This document shows positions 12,109 through 22,160 of a stretch of 64,000 bases of DNA, in pieces. Numbering within the stretch: the stretch's first letter is position 1; each line of letters opens with the position of its first letter. The notes beneath the pieces were generated by a model, which worked only from the letters and a program-made list of their open reading frames with translations, made no database searches and was not told the origin of the DNA. This DNA comes from Patiria pectinifera (lineage: Eukaryota; Echinodermata; Asteroidea; Valvatida; Asterinidae): contig CM057146.1 of NCBI GenBank assembly GCA_029964075.1, positions 6,963,501-7,027,500 of the forward strand. The letters run 5' to 3'. The translations under genes and the position numbers were made by a program.

Positions 12109-12386
12109 AGATAATTGAACCTGAACAAATATTGTTTTTGCTTTGAATTTTGTTGTCATCTGTGGTGTAAATAAAAATGACAAAGACTAACTGAGAAATG
12201 GTTGAAAAAATACTGCGATAAATAAGAACATCAAAATTGCATATCCGTGCTCTTCAAAATATGGGTGTTTTAAAAACTTATTCAGACATAGGGCATCTGC
12301 AATCTCTGAAAAAAAAGATGTCATTTTGCACATAATTGAGCCTGCCCTGTTAGAGCCGAGTGATTGTCTAGCAGTTAATGCAGTGT

Positions 12387-12527
12387 TGGACTGGAGTCGA
12401 GGACTCGGACTCGAGTCCATTAATCGTGACTCGGACTTGACTCGAGTCACATTGGAAAAAAACCCGGACTCAGACTCAACCATGATGACTCGGACTCCAG
12501 CTTGGTGACTCGTGACTCGAGTGAAGT
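12387..12527. repeat. GACTCG-type degenerate minisatellite
   Basis: The hexamer GACTCG and its relatives (GGACTC, GAGTC) recur more than a dozen times, in both orientations, over about 140 bases. This gives a locally self-complementary sequence. It lies between RBBP6 and COX11 and overlaps no credible gene. Confidence 0.75.
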
Positions 12528-12689
12528 ATTTTTTGTGCAATGTCTCATTCCAAAGTGAACTACTTTTTATATGGCATGGGAAATAGCAATTGAAACAAAA
12601 TGCCAAAGCTTAGCAATTCCCACCATATTTGTACATCCAACACAAGTAACTTTTAAAATGCTCACTGTTATTACCTCCACCAAGGCAGG

Positions 12690-12996
12690 CACAGTTCTAT
12701 GGGGTGGCTGGGGGGAGGGGGGCTGTAGCCCTGATATACTTATGATTTATAACCCCAATTTTTTTTCTCAAATTTGGTAGAAGTTACTTTTTTTTTCAAA
12801 AATCTTTTGAATCTTTTTTTTTGGGGGGGGGGACTTAAACCCCTATTATACTACTCGAAAATCATGAAAAAAGGCCACATACATATCACCAAGGCCAAAT
12901 TGTGGGACTTGAAAAAAACACATCACTCTTGGGGGGGGGGCTCAAGCCCCATGAGGCCCCCCTCCCCCTCCCCCTACCCCTTGGGTGCGCCACTGA
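12690..12996. mobile_element. Remnant of hAT-like element with G/C homopolymer blocks
   Basis: The right end reads GGTGCGCCACTG, the inverse of the CAGTGGCGCACC terminus seen at 37095. Interior blocks of G8-G10 and GGCTCAAGCCCC are shared with the copies at 37.1 and 49.1 kb. The left end is not preserved clearly. Confidence 0.5.
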
Positions 12997-13398
12997 TTGC
13001 TGGAGGATTTTTCAGGATCGAGGCAGTAGACCTTCAATGACCACATTCAAGAAAAAAACAAAATTTTGCAGGATTGAGGCTGTATCCAATTTTTACATGG
13101 AGGCCGTTACGATTTTGCAGGATAGATTGCTTCCTGGCTAAAAAGCCCAGAGAGTTTGGGTTAATATAGTGTGATTCTGCCCTTTGATTTTAAAACATAA
13201 TGACCAAAACAACTGAACTTCAAATCAGAGTCCTTTATCATGCAGCTCGCACGTACTCCAACCATGGAGGAAGGAATAGACTCCTCCATGCTCCAACACA
13301 ACCCAATGAAACTAGTCAAAACTTGTGTGAAGTTCACAGCTACTAGTTGTTAGGCTTAAATGCAGGACTTGTTCGGTACTGGGTAGAAGCGATTTTAA

Positions 13399-13930
13399 AG
13401 GGAGTGCACATCATTGGCTTTTGCTGTAATTTTTCAGAAATGAACTATTTGAGGGGTTAGTATAACAGATCAAATATTGTTACACTGACATGTTTGAGGT
13501 TTGGTGTTCGAAAATACTGGGGAAAAAAACAAGAAAAACAGAAATGTTAAAGTAGTCTGGTTCCCTGACTCCACTAAAGATGAAATGGATCAATTTATAG
13601 ATACCGGAAAATTGTAAGGAAATGGAACCAGTCTTAACTGGCCTGCACCTGTTCATGAACATGTAACCAATAGCAAACAAAATTTTGACTGAAAAAAATT
13701 GGTAAATTTGGAGCAGTAGTTGAAAAATAGTTAGGTTTTTCCAACGGTGGTCAGCCGACCACCGTTGGAAATTTATACAAAATACCACTTTTCTTGAAAA
13801 TGACTTCACACATGGTGCCATAATTTTACAGGATGCTTTAGACTGTCATTTACCAACATCCTAGTAAGGTATTTCGTTAAAAAAAATGGTAGTTTTGTTT
13901 TTCGATGTTCGCAAATGTTGTATATTCCCT
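13399..13930. mobile_element. TTAA-flanked MITE with central hairpin (copy 1)
   Basis: TTAA tetranucleotides (13395-13398 and 13931-13934) bracket ends that read AGGGAGTGCACATCATTGG and, inverted, AGGGAATATACAACATTTG. The centre holds a perfect 14-base stem TTCCAACGGTGGTC with a 4-base loop (13739-13770). TTAA duplication points to the piggyBac group; no transposase is present. Confidence 0.6.
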
Positions 13931-14853
13931 TTAAGTAGAGATAAGGGCTGATGGAGGTTATTCAGGCAATTTTAAATTTCCCTAGAAAAGCCAATTTCCA
14001 CCCTCCCTTTGTATTGCTCTACAGGAACTTCTAATGTTACTTGGTGGCCGGTCAGTCAGTCTGTCCCCAAAGATTGACCAAAAGTATGGTTTTCCATATG
14101 TGCCATCAACGTTGCATTTTTGAGCTCTGGCTATTTATTTTGATCAATTTCATGCAAGATTTATTGCAACATGGCCAGAGTTTATTGTGCACTCGCACTT
14201 GTTTTTACTTTTATTATATTGTATGCCATTAACCTTGGAAAAACAAAAAATGCGGATTGCATTTAAAGCTTAAATTGTCCTCATTTTTGTGACTTCCAGT
14301 AGCATGCTTGAAGAACTGAAAAGCTTAAATTTTCCTGGAGAATTTATAAACTTACAAAAAGAACACCTTTAAAAGTTTTCAGTCCAAGATTTAATTTTAT
14401 TTGCAAATACGTATACTTATTTAAACAGTGACCACAACTGAACAACATGTACAAACACATTAATCAAGCAATACAGTATTTTGTCTTTCGTTAAAAAGTT
14501 CTCCCAACATAATCAAATGAAAATTGTTCATGTTCTCTATGTCTCAACACAAAACAATAAACATGGACATGTACAAGAAAATTCAATTACATGTAGTTTA
14601 TCTACATGTATATTATCTATATTGCTACAAACCAATGTCTTTCACCCTGGACCAAAGGGAAAAAAATGTAACCTCGAAATGTCATAAAACTTTATCTCAG
14701 GTTTTGCTTACAGAGTTGGGTCTTCATACCAGGCTACCCAACCCCAGAAAAGCGGCAACGCTTGCCGAGCAGTCTGTTATCCACATTTTTGCACAAAGAG
14801 TAAATGTTAATATAAAATATCATCTATGACCATTTTCATGAAGCCGCTATTAA

Positions 14854-15388
14854 AGCTATAGTCCATCATTTGCAGCTATCCGAAAAGTAACTGGCGTAAT
14901 TATTGTTGAAAAACATACTTGGTTGAAAGATAGGTAGGGAACTAAACTCCCTGTGAAATTATTCTTTGTGGCAAGCTGTCATTTTGAAGTAATCAACGAA
15001 AGAAGGCCTTTTCAACGGTGCTTCTTAAGACGCACCGTTGGAAATTTAAATTAGTAGCTCGTTTTGTTAAAGCGCGCGCAAGCATTGGCACGACGCACAT
15101 GCACGTGCAGTTGCTATAATTCGTCGGATCAGTGCGCGACATCGTGTAGCTGCAATCGGCTCAGTGAGAACGTGTCTCGGACGCTGAATTCAGGCCCAAT
15201 TCAAAACATGATTCAGTAACTTTTGATCTGAAATTGAGATCCTAGAATGCTGTTTTTCTCGGAATATACAGCTGAAGCTGAGCTGAAACTTCATCAAGTT
15301 AGTAGTTCAGTACCCTTCTTTAGATTTTGAGCACTTTTGTTGCTTCAAACGAACAAAATGCACAAATTACAAATGATGGACTATACCT
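14854..15388. mobile_element. TTAA-flanked MITE with central hairpin (copy 2)
   Basis: TTAA at 14850-14853 and 15389-15392 flanks near-perfect ends AG[C/G]TATAGTCCATCATTTG. A central stem TCAACGGTGC...GCACCGTTGGA at 15011-15043 resembles that of the element at 13399. The two differ in outer TIR sequence but share size, TTAA sites and core hairpin. Confidence 0.65.
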
Positions 15389-15965
15389 TTAAGACCAGAA
15401 TTGAATAGCGGCAACTCATCCATTGTTCAAAGGAGCCCGCACACTATCTCCGCAACAACGTCCGATATGTGTGTGCAATGCAAATTTATTGGACCCCGAG
15501 CGCCAGCCAATCGGAGTCGACGTTAGAAATAAGCTGTTGATTGGTCAATTTGCTGCCTTGTTTTTGTAATACAAACAACGGGTTACTGAAGACTTGATAG
15601 AAGGCGCTCGCTGAATGGCCCGGAGGTCAAGCTGCGATGTAGTTTTGCATAACTAATCTGCACGCATATCGTCGGGCACTTGTGTGTAAGCGTAAATTCC
15701 ATAGACTAAGGCAAAACTGGACTACCAGCCAAAATATGTAATGTACACATGTACTTCTGTTAACGGGTACTCTGCAGATTTTCGCTGTTAACGAAAACTT
15801 GCTAAGCAGTATTTTCTATTTAGAAGATCTCTACGATATTGTTTCCTGATTGAGGAGATTGCTATTTTACAGAAAAACCAAGTAACTGGTACAAAATGTC
15901 ATGTGATGTTTTACAGTTGACTATTATATTACTTTGGCAATTTTTGCCAACAGCACTCAAAACTG

Positions 15966-16136
15966 TTAAGCAGTGTTTAAAGCCGTTGCTTCGGCAGGTC
16001 TTGTGAACGGATCTGGCAAGACCAGGCCTTCCTTGGCCTCAAAGAACGTATAGGAGAGGGTGATGGAGTCCACTTTAGCCATCTTGGGGTCCTCAGCAAA
16101 CTCAGGATCGATGTAGAAAAACACCGGCATGTCAAC
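15966..16136 (-). CDS. COX11: COX11 exon 4 and stop
   Basis: 57 codons including TAA, from VDMPVFFYIDPEF through SITLSYTFFEAKEG. The last ~15 residues, beyond LPDPFTRP, are divergent, as is usual for the family. Confidence 0.93.
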   Translation of the reverse strand, partial: VDMPVFFYIDPEFAEDPKMAKVDSITLSYTFFEAKEGLVLPDPFTRPAEATALNTA

Positions 16137-19100
16137 CTGCAAGGGCGAAAATAAACCCAGTGAGTATCACGATCAGCCATCAAATTTGTGAAGCCAATCT
16201 GGATGAGGAAAAGTGGATTTAAGTTGGACTCGAATCCAAGACCTACAGACTACAATTCCAGTGCCTTGGGCTTAGCAGGCCAGGTCCCACTTCATCTTCA
16301 CTCAACTGACAATGGAAAAACTGCGATAACGGTCAACATCCAGTGCTAAGAAAGTTTTCACTTAAAATGTTGACGCACAGAATTGCAAGTTATTGCTCAG
16401 AAAGTTTGCGCTAACCAGATAAGAAAAGACAGAATTCTGAGTTTACAGGATAGCACATGGACTCAAGCCAAAACTGATTTCACCTTAAATGGTGCAATGC
16501 TTCAAAACGAGGCATGATACTTTGGTTTCTACTCTACTCCCTTCTTCATTTGACCCATTATGTGAAATGTCTCCTATTTCAATGGCAATCGTAGACAGCA
16601 TGAATTTTTAGACTGTTCCGACTCAATAGGAGGGTTTACTTTTACTGTTAAAAACCATTGGCATCATATTCACAGACCCAACCACATGTAATATTATGTG
16701 CTTAGAATAGGGCTGTGCATCGGAACCGGGTACCAGAGTACCCGACCGTTGCTGGTTCCAGATTATGGAATCGAGTACCCGCAATCAACTTTACATATTA
16801 CTCTGACAATGAAAAAAAAATAGCTTTTGAATGTCAATTGCAGAGAATTTTCAAAATGAAAACCAGGCCACATGGGAAAACAAAACATATTTCATGTTTA
16901 TGACGCTTGCAAAAGTTGCAGTTGACACCATAATACCACTCACTGTACACACTTGTATCTTGAGGCACCGAAAAAATTTAACGAATCTTGCATTTTAAAT
17001 AACGGATCTTGCAAAAGTGGATCTTCTATTTTTACCTGCTCACGAGGATTCAGTCTCTGCTCCTCAAAGCAGAAGCACTGGATCTTGTTGAAGTACTGGC
17101 CGGCCTCAAACGGAACCACGTTGTAGGTGGAGATACCCGTGATGGGCTTGTCTGTGGGGTTGACGGCAGAGTAGAAGGCCAAGGCAGTCTCACCAGGCAC
17201 AACCTGAAGAAAAGATGAAAGTGTTTTTACATTATTTCCATTATCCCTTACTACTGAGAGAAACACTGATGATTTTTTTCCAATTCCTCAACTGTTTAGA
17301 ATGGCATAGTTTCTTTGAACTAACTTTGAAAGGGCTGGACGCCCTTGATGTCTATATGTAAAGAAAAAGTGGCTTGGCATCAAAATCCTTCGGAACTAAG
17401 TTTTTGATTTTGTCAAATGGGTCAGGGGTAAACTGAGGAAAATGGAACGGTAGGAATTCTTATACATGGTTGTTTTGCCCTTGAAAAGGAATGCGAAATG
17501 GCCAATTAGGGGCAAATATTGAGGAGCTGTGTAGCAAACAAGTTTACCAGAGTGAATGTGGCAACTTCCCAGCTGATTTTGGCTGGCACATGACACCATG
17601 TGCTATTGTCCACTTAGCTGATCTTTGAAATTGAATACTGCTCTTATTACACAAATAATCTTACAAAGCAATCGGAACTACTTTACGGCAAACCAATGAA
17701 TTTGGACCCTCCTCTTTCAAACCTCATTATTTACAAAAATTGCTCAGCCAGGTTGGGCAGATGGATTTTTAGATCACAGTGGGAAAAGTTGGCCACCTGA
17801 GTTTTAAATTTTGCCCCAAACCCTGGAAAGCCTTTCGGGGTTTTACCTTGATTTCCAACTGCTGTGGTCTGAAGTTCCATCGCATGCTGGCTGCCGTGTC
17901 GGCATTGAAGCGGATTGAGATGGGTCGACCACGCACTGGTACCATCTCCTCAACCAGGTCAATGTTGTGACCTTTAGTTGCCTGACCTCCGAGACCAGTT
18001 GCCTGTTGGGGATACAAAAAAGGTCAACAGTAAAATTCTGCAATGTATGTGACACTTTTTCCGGTTTACTGAAAATGAATGTATGGTTCATATGCTTTTT
18101 GATTTAACAGTTAACTTTTCAACAAGGGGCGGATCTGTGAAAAGGTTTTAGAAGCTTCAAACTGGAACGCAATCAGAGAGCGCACACCTCGGCCAAGACT
18201 GACCAATTCCTTGCCATATTCTTAGTGCACCAATACAGCCTTGCATATCCATTGGACTTCCATATTTTATTGCACATTTCAAACATCCTTAAACTCAAAC
18301 ATTTTGTATGTATATGCCTGTGTTGGTCTACTTTTCCACTCCCCCACTGTAGATGGTATAGTCCGTTGACCTGTGTGGTTAGATAAGGCGGGTTACAAGG
18401 CATACAGGGTCACCGGGTCAGTGCCACGCACACGAACCTGTGCACGGAGCGATCTGGTGAAAGTTTATATGCATATAGATGGGCGAACAAAATCTGTAAA
18501 AAGAAATTGTGCATCCACACGCAGATCCCTATCACAAAATCAAATCAATTTGTACTTGTACCAAGGACCAACCCTAAAAAAATTGCATGAAAATCCATCC
18601 AGAACTTTTTAAGTTATCCTGTTCACAGACAAACACACTAACCAACCAACCAACCAACGCCGGTGAAAACATTACCTCCTTGGCGGAGGTCTAGAAGAAA
18701 ATGTAAAACCTTTTAAAAGCCCTTTTCACACGAGACAAATCTCGGGGTTGACGCAGGGTTGACGCAGCGTTGAAAACATGCATCGTTTCACACTTAAAGA
18801 ATTTCGACCCTGCGTTAACCCTGCGTCAACCCCGAGATTGATTTCGCCCAGGGTTGAACTCAACCCTGCTCCAGACCAGGGTTGAGATGTTCAACCCGGG
18901 ATGAAATTCTTGCCAGGGTTCGAAACAGTAGTGACTAAGCATGATAAGCTTGATTTGCATGAAACAAGTGTGAAACGATGCGGGGTTGAACGCGGGGTTG
19001 AAAAATAAAAAAATCAACCCGGGGCGGTACTAGGTTCGCCCAGGTTCGAGTTCAACCCAGGTTTAGAGGTTCTAGTGTGAAAAGGCTTATAGACACAAGG

Positions 19101-19788
19101 TATACATTTTGTGGTGAAAGTGCATAACTTTACTTTTCTTGTTGGACTCTTCAGTTTCAGCTTTAGTACTGCTCTCACCTACATCCCTCACATACTAGTC
19201 TTTTCTGGGGGTGGGACTTTAGTCGACGAGGCTGCATGTTTATAGTTCAACAATCAGCCTGGAAATACTAACCTGGCAGAAGACGGCGTAGAGAGGCACA
19301 GCTGCGTACGAGAACCCCGTCACAAGTATGACCAACGCCACTCCGTACAGCATCACCGACTTGTTCCGATGTCGCCATGCTTCCCTCTGCCCACTGGAAA
19401 TCCAGCGGCAGCCCAGCACTAAACCGGCCCTTACCAATCCTGGGGAGGCACGTCTAAAGCCTGCACCATACAGTGTCCTGCTTGCCAGAATTCCCACAGA
19501 GAGGCTTCCCCCATTTGGTCTGTTACTATTCTTCACCGTGTGGCAGAAACGGTGTGACCCTGACAAAAAGTTCCTCGCGAAGTTCCGACTTGGATTGCCG
19601 TGGGCAAGGCATGTTTGGGTTCTTGCGGCGCATGCGTTTCTGGGTACACTATGCAAACACGTCTGGATAAGTGCCACTCCTTTTCTGATATTCTGTAAGC
19701 TGTGGTAGCTTCTGTGTGGAAGGCAACTCCAGATGGTTACAGCTGGATTGACGGGAAGAACAAAGAGACGGCCAAGCTGTCCTGCCAT
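15966..19788 (-). CDS. COX11: COX11, mitochondrial copper chaperone for cytochrome c oxidase
   Basis: Four coding exons on the minus strand, 19788-19273, 18002-17847, 17203-17036 and 16136-15966, all phase 0, give 336 residues. A long Arg-rich N-terminus without acidic clusters serves as mitochondrial targeting sequence. A single membrane helix (about residues 144-162) leads into YAAVPLY and FCQ, and the intermembrane-space domain carries the copper motif C267-F-C269-F. Blocks such as NFRPQQLEIKV, VPGETALAFY, ISTYNVVPFEAGQYFNKIQ and FFYIDPEFAEDP are diagnostic of COX11, which inserts CuB into Cox1. The protein is longer than the roughly 276-residue human one because of its N-terminus. Start chosen: the ATG at 19788, just inside an acceptor-like TTTTTCTACAG, which suggests a 5' UTR intron. 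An in-frame extension upstream would read through that site. The gene is convergent with RBBP6. Confidence 0.95.
17036..17203 (-). CDS. COX11: COX11 exon 3 (copper-binding CFCF motif)
   Basis: 56 codons from VVPGETALAFY to RLNPREQ. QCFCFEEQRL carries the paired cysteines that bind Cu(I) at the dimer interface in the family. Confidence 0.94.
17847..18002 (-). CDS. COX11: COX11 exon 2
   Basis: 52 codons from ATGLGGQ to RPQQLEIK, containing VEEMVPVRGRPISIRFNAD. The acceptor is TATCCCCAACAG and the donor GTAAAA. Confidence 0.93.
18380..18705. repeat. Dispersed repeat ending in an ACCTCC...GGAGG dyad, in COX11 intron 1
   Basis: The stretch ends with (ACCA)n repeats, CGCCGGTGAAAACATTACC and TCCTTGGCGGAGGT. 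I recall this tail, with 'AAATCCATCCAGAACTTTTT' before it, as a widespread repeat of marine invertebrate genomes. That recollection cannot be verified here; the reiterated ACCA and the dyad are directly visible. Confidence 0.45.
18717..19088. mobile_element. MITE with 15-bp TIRs and nested inverted repeats, in COX11 intron 1
   Basis: The ends are AAGCCCTTTTCACAC (18717-18731) and its inverse GTGTGAAAAGGCTT. Inside, the GGTTGACGCAG-type motif and variants of 'GGGTTGAA' alternate between strands, including a long stem from ATCTCGGGGTTGACGCAG to its complement near 18840. No clear target duplication was found. Confidence 0.65.
19273..19788 (-). CDS. COX11: COX11 exon 1 (targeting sequence and membrane helix)
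   Basis: It encodes residues 1-172 from MAGQLGRLFVLP to YAAVPLYAVFCQ. The donor after CAG is GTTAGT. The cysteine of FCQ is a conserved COX11 residue next to the membrane. Homology to other species is strong only from the helix onward. Confidence 0.9.
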
Positions 19789-19800
19789 TTTCACCAGCTG

Positions 19801-20606
19801 TAGAAAAACAACGCAATCATTTGGAATTTTTTTCAGCAAGCCCAATTATTTGACTATTTGAACCCCCCACATTTGTTTTGATAGGTCAATACCATACTGG
19901 GACCTTGAGTGCAGAAAAACATGCACAACAAAATCTGGCCGACTTTACTCACACTTTAGCCGAGAAAATTCTCCAAACTCTTCATGAGGCAAGGACTAGG
20001 TCCTCAGTATTTCCACAGCTAAGTTTGAGGTCTGAATTCGATTTTTAAAGGAGACTTTTCACTAACATTTTGCACCTGAGAGTGAAGCTTAGACCAGACT
20101 GGTACATGTCCAACTTTTTTAGAAGATTGTCTGGTCGCATGACCTCTGATGACTATGGAGGGAATGTGTAGAAATACAGACTGGTACCAGATGTTTCTTT
20201 TGATGCAGTACTAAAAGGTCGTTGGACTGGTCATTTCATGTACATGTGCCAGTCTATTTTCTTGTATTGTGTGTTTTTACTATCTTGAGTTTTTGAATAG
20301 ATTTGAATTTAAAAAAAAAAATTAAATTGTTGCACATGTCTAGCCTGGCTTGCATTCCTTGCAATGGTCTAAAGTACTTGTCTTCTAATAAAAAAATATA
20401 TTTTTCAAATCTGCCGTATTTTTCTGTCAGACCACCAATTTTACAGAATTCTGTTAGAAGTCTGCTAAAAAAAATCATTCTACTAAATTTTTTGTGAAAC
20501 TCAGGGGTTTTTTTTCAAAAATGCTGTCAAATATAGCCGAAATTCGGCAAAAACGGTCACCCTGCAGTGAGGAAGGAACTCCAGCGTATAAAGCTGTTTA
20601 GTTGAA
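19801..20606. other. Upstream of COX11: no further feature recognised
   Basis: An acceptor-like site abuts the COX11 start exon at about 19801, so the COX11 5' UTR exon and promoter should be in or beyond this stretch. I find no TATA box or coding exon I would defend. The DNA is AT-rich. Confidence 0.3.
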
Positions 20607-20619
20607 GCTAGAGCGGATC

Positions 20620-21016
20620 CAGCCCCATGAATGTGGCCAAATTACTGGACGACCTCCGTAAATAACGGCCACACTTGGTTCATGTACCCGAACATGTAGC
20701 ACTTTGTCAGGTTTTTAATTTCACATTTAGAATTTGTTTGTAGTTTATTTACGCTTTGCACACGTTAGCGTATCTAAATTCAAACATGAAATTACACCAA
20801 AAATAGACGTCTGAAAAAAGGGGGACTAATTTTTCTATCGCTTTAATTAGGGTGAGTGTGCTTCTATTTCTAATCTAGCGTAAACTACAAATACAAAAAA
20901 GCATGACAAACAAATGAGAAAATAAAAACTTGACAAAGTTCTAGTATTTTTGGGTACATGTCCAAGTGTGGCTTTTATTTACGGAGGAAGTCCAGTAAAT
21001 TGGCCAAATTTATGAG
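20620..21016. mobile_element. Long-TIR element, 397 bp, flanked by 13-bp direct repeats
   Basis: Inverted arms of roughly 110-120 bases share ATTACTGGACGACCTCCGTA-like sequence, then CCACACTTGG, ACATGTACCC and CTTTGTCA. Identical GCTAGAGCGGATC copies flank it at 20607-20619 and 21017-21029. Long TIRs with a duplication of about 9 bases or more recall Mutator-like elements, but 13 bases is long, so part of it may be chance or TIR. Confidence 0.65.
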
Positions 21017-21379
21017 GCTAGAGCGGATCTTTTAAAAATAATGGAAATGGAAAAATTAATGTCTCAGTCCTTACGATCAACTCATTACCCAATGCTTCCA
21101 CGAAATTAACGTTTCAAAGAAATTCTGCTATAATTACCTAATTTTCTTACGACCACTACCACTTCTTCACGTAACTTTTTGCATTGCATAAATATAAGAC
21201 GGGTGCATACGCATGCAAAGCTTACCCACAAAAACGCTGAATGTTGTTCATAGCCCAAATAAGAGACGTCTGGGTTTGTATCTGTAAGCGAAAAATATAT
21301 GGAGGGCGCTGTTCCACTGCAGATACATTGCGTTTCAAAGTATAATTCAGACTCGGTGGTTCAAAAACCGTCTAACTAA

Positions 21380-21860
21380 TTGGCCTAGTGGTTAGGCTCA
21401 TTGGCCACAGTCTCAGGGGTCCGGGGTTCGAGTCCTGTCGGTGTAATTTTTTGGTTTCAATAAACGCGCTCTGTCATTTACTTTAAGAGTCTTAATTTCG
21501 CGTCGTCAAACACCAACCGACCTTAGCTCAATCAGTTAAGTCACCGGCTGGGACTGTCTGCGAAGTCCAGGTTATGCATCTACTCATAGGTACGGGGCTC
21601 TTTTGCTGTCTCGGCAGCAAGGCATAGGGTGTCGCCTCGTTTCCTCCCTTAACGGTGCTTGGCCCTCCGGGGTTACATGGATGGATAGGGAAGGAGGTGT
21701 GGTGGGCCGGGGAATCCGAGACCCAGGAAGAGCCCTATATGGGAGTCGGTAACCAATCGCGACCCCTGAATGCTTGGTCAACACCACATAACTTTTTGTT
21801 TTTCTTCAGTATCCCCTTATTTTTTTTCCCCTAGTCCAAAATTTATAAGGTATACAAAAC
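21380..21860 (+). mobile_element. tRNA-derived SINE, copy 1
   Basis: The head has an A box TGGCCTAGTGG (21381-21391) and a B box GGTTCGAGTCC (21425-21435) at tRNA spacing, the RNA polymerase III promoter. A second tRNA-like 5' half (TTAGCTCAATCAGTTAAG) follows at about 21525. The body with GGGGTTACATGGATGGATAG and a T-rich tail is shared with four other copies in the window. A 67-codon antisense frame recurs in the full copies but is a by-product. Confidence 0.8.
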
Positions 21861-22160
21861 GAAAAGGTTTTCTTCAAAAATAAATGTAAATACTATTTAC
21901 TTATGTAACAGCTTCACCAGCATTTCAGTGTAAGCAGTAAACTTCAAACATAAAGATCATCTCCCTGCACGGGTCCCTTTTTGCTACTGGGTTAAAGTGT
22001 CTTGTCCAAGGAGACGGGGGCGGATCCAGGAATTTTCGCAGAGGAGGGGGATCATCGGGGGCTCGTACCATACTTTTAATGGGGCGCTGTTCAGATCCGA
22101 GGGTTATTTACACTAATCCCCAAATTTACTTCCCGTAATAAACATTTTGACGTAGACATA
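21861..22160. repeat. Degenerate extra copy of the palindrome centre
   Basis: This matches the sequence after the SINE at 30.5-31.05 kb: AAAACGAAAAGGTTTTCTTC, CTGCACGGGTCCCT and ACATTTTGACGTAGACATA occur in the same order. A hAT-like fragment (GGGGGCGGATCCAGGAATTT) interrupts it at about 22016. Together with the SINE it forms a third, partial centre next to palindrome 1. Confidence 0.55.

Larger units (their letters stand above)
9998..12190 (+). other. RBBP6: Probable RBBP6 3' UTR and end of transcript
   Basis: About 2.2 kb of AT-rich non-coding DNA follows the stop. Canonical AATAAA hexamers stand at 12103-12108 and 12170-12175, the first followed by a T/G-rich stretch suited to cleavage. 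No strong signal sits close to the stop, so a long 3' UTR is inferred. A 244-bp hAT-like insertion lies inside it. No other gene is visible here. Confidence 0.45.

Noticed and set aside
21380..21450. Possible functional tRNA gene (A and B boxes)
   Set aside because: The same head recurs in front of the same body in five copies, and I see no proper acceptor stem; it is a SINE head.
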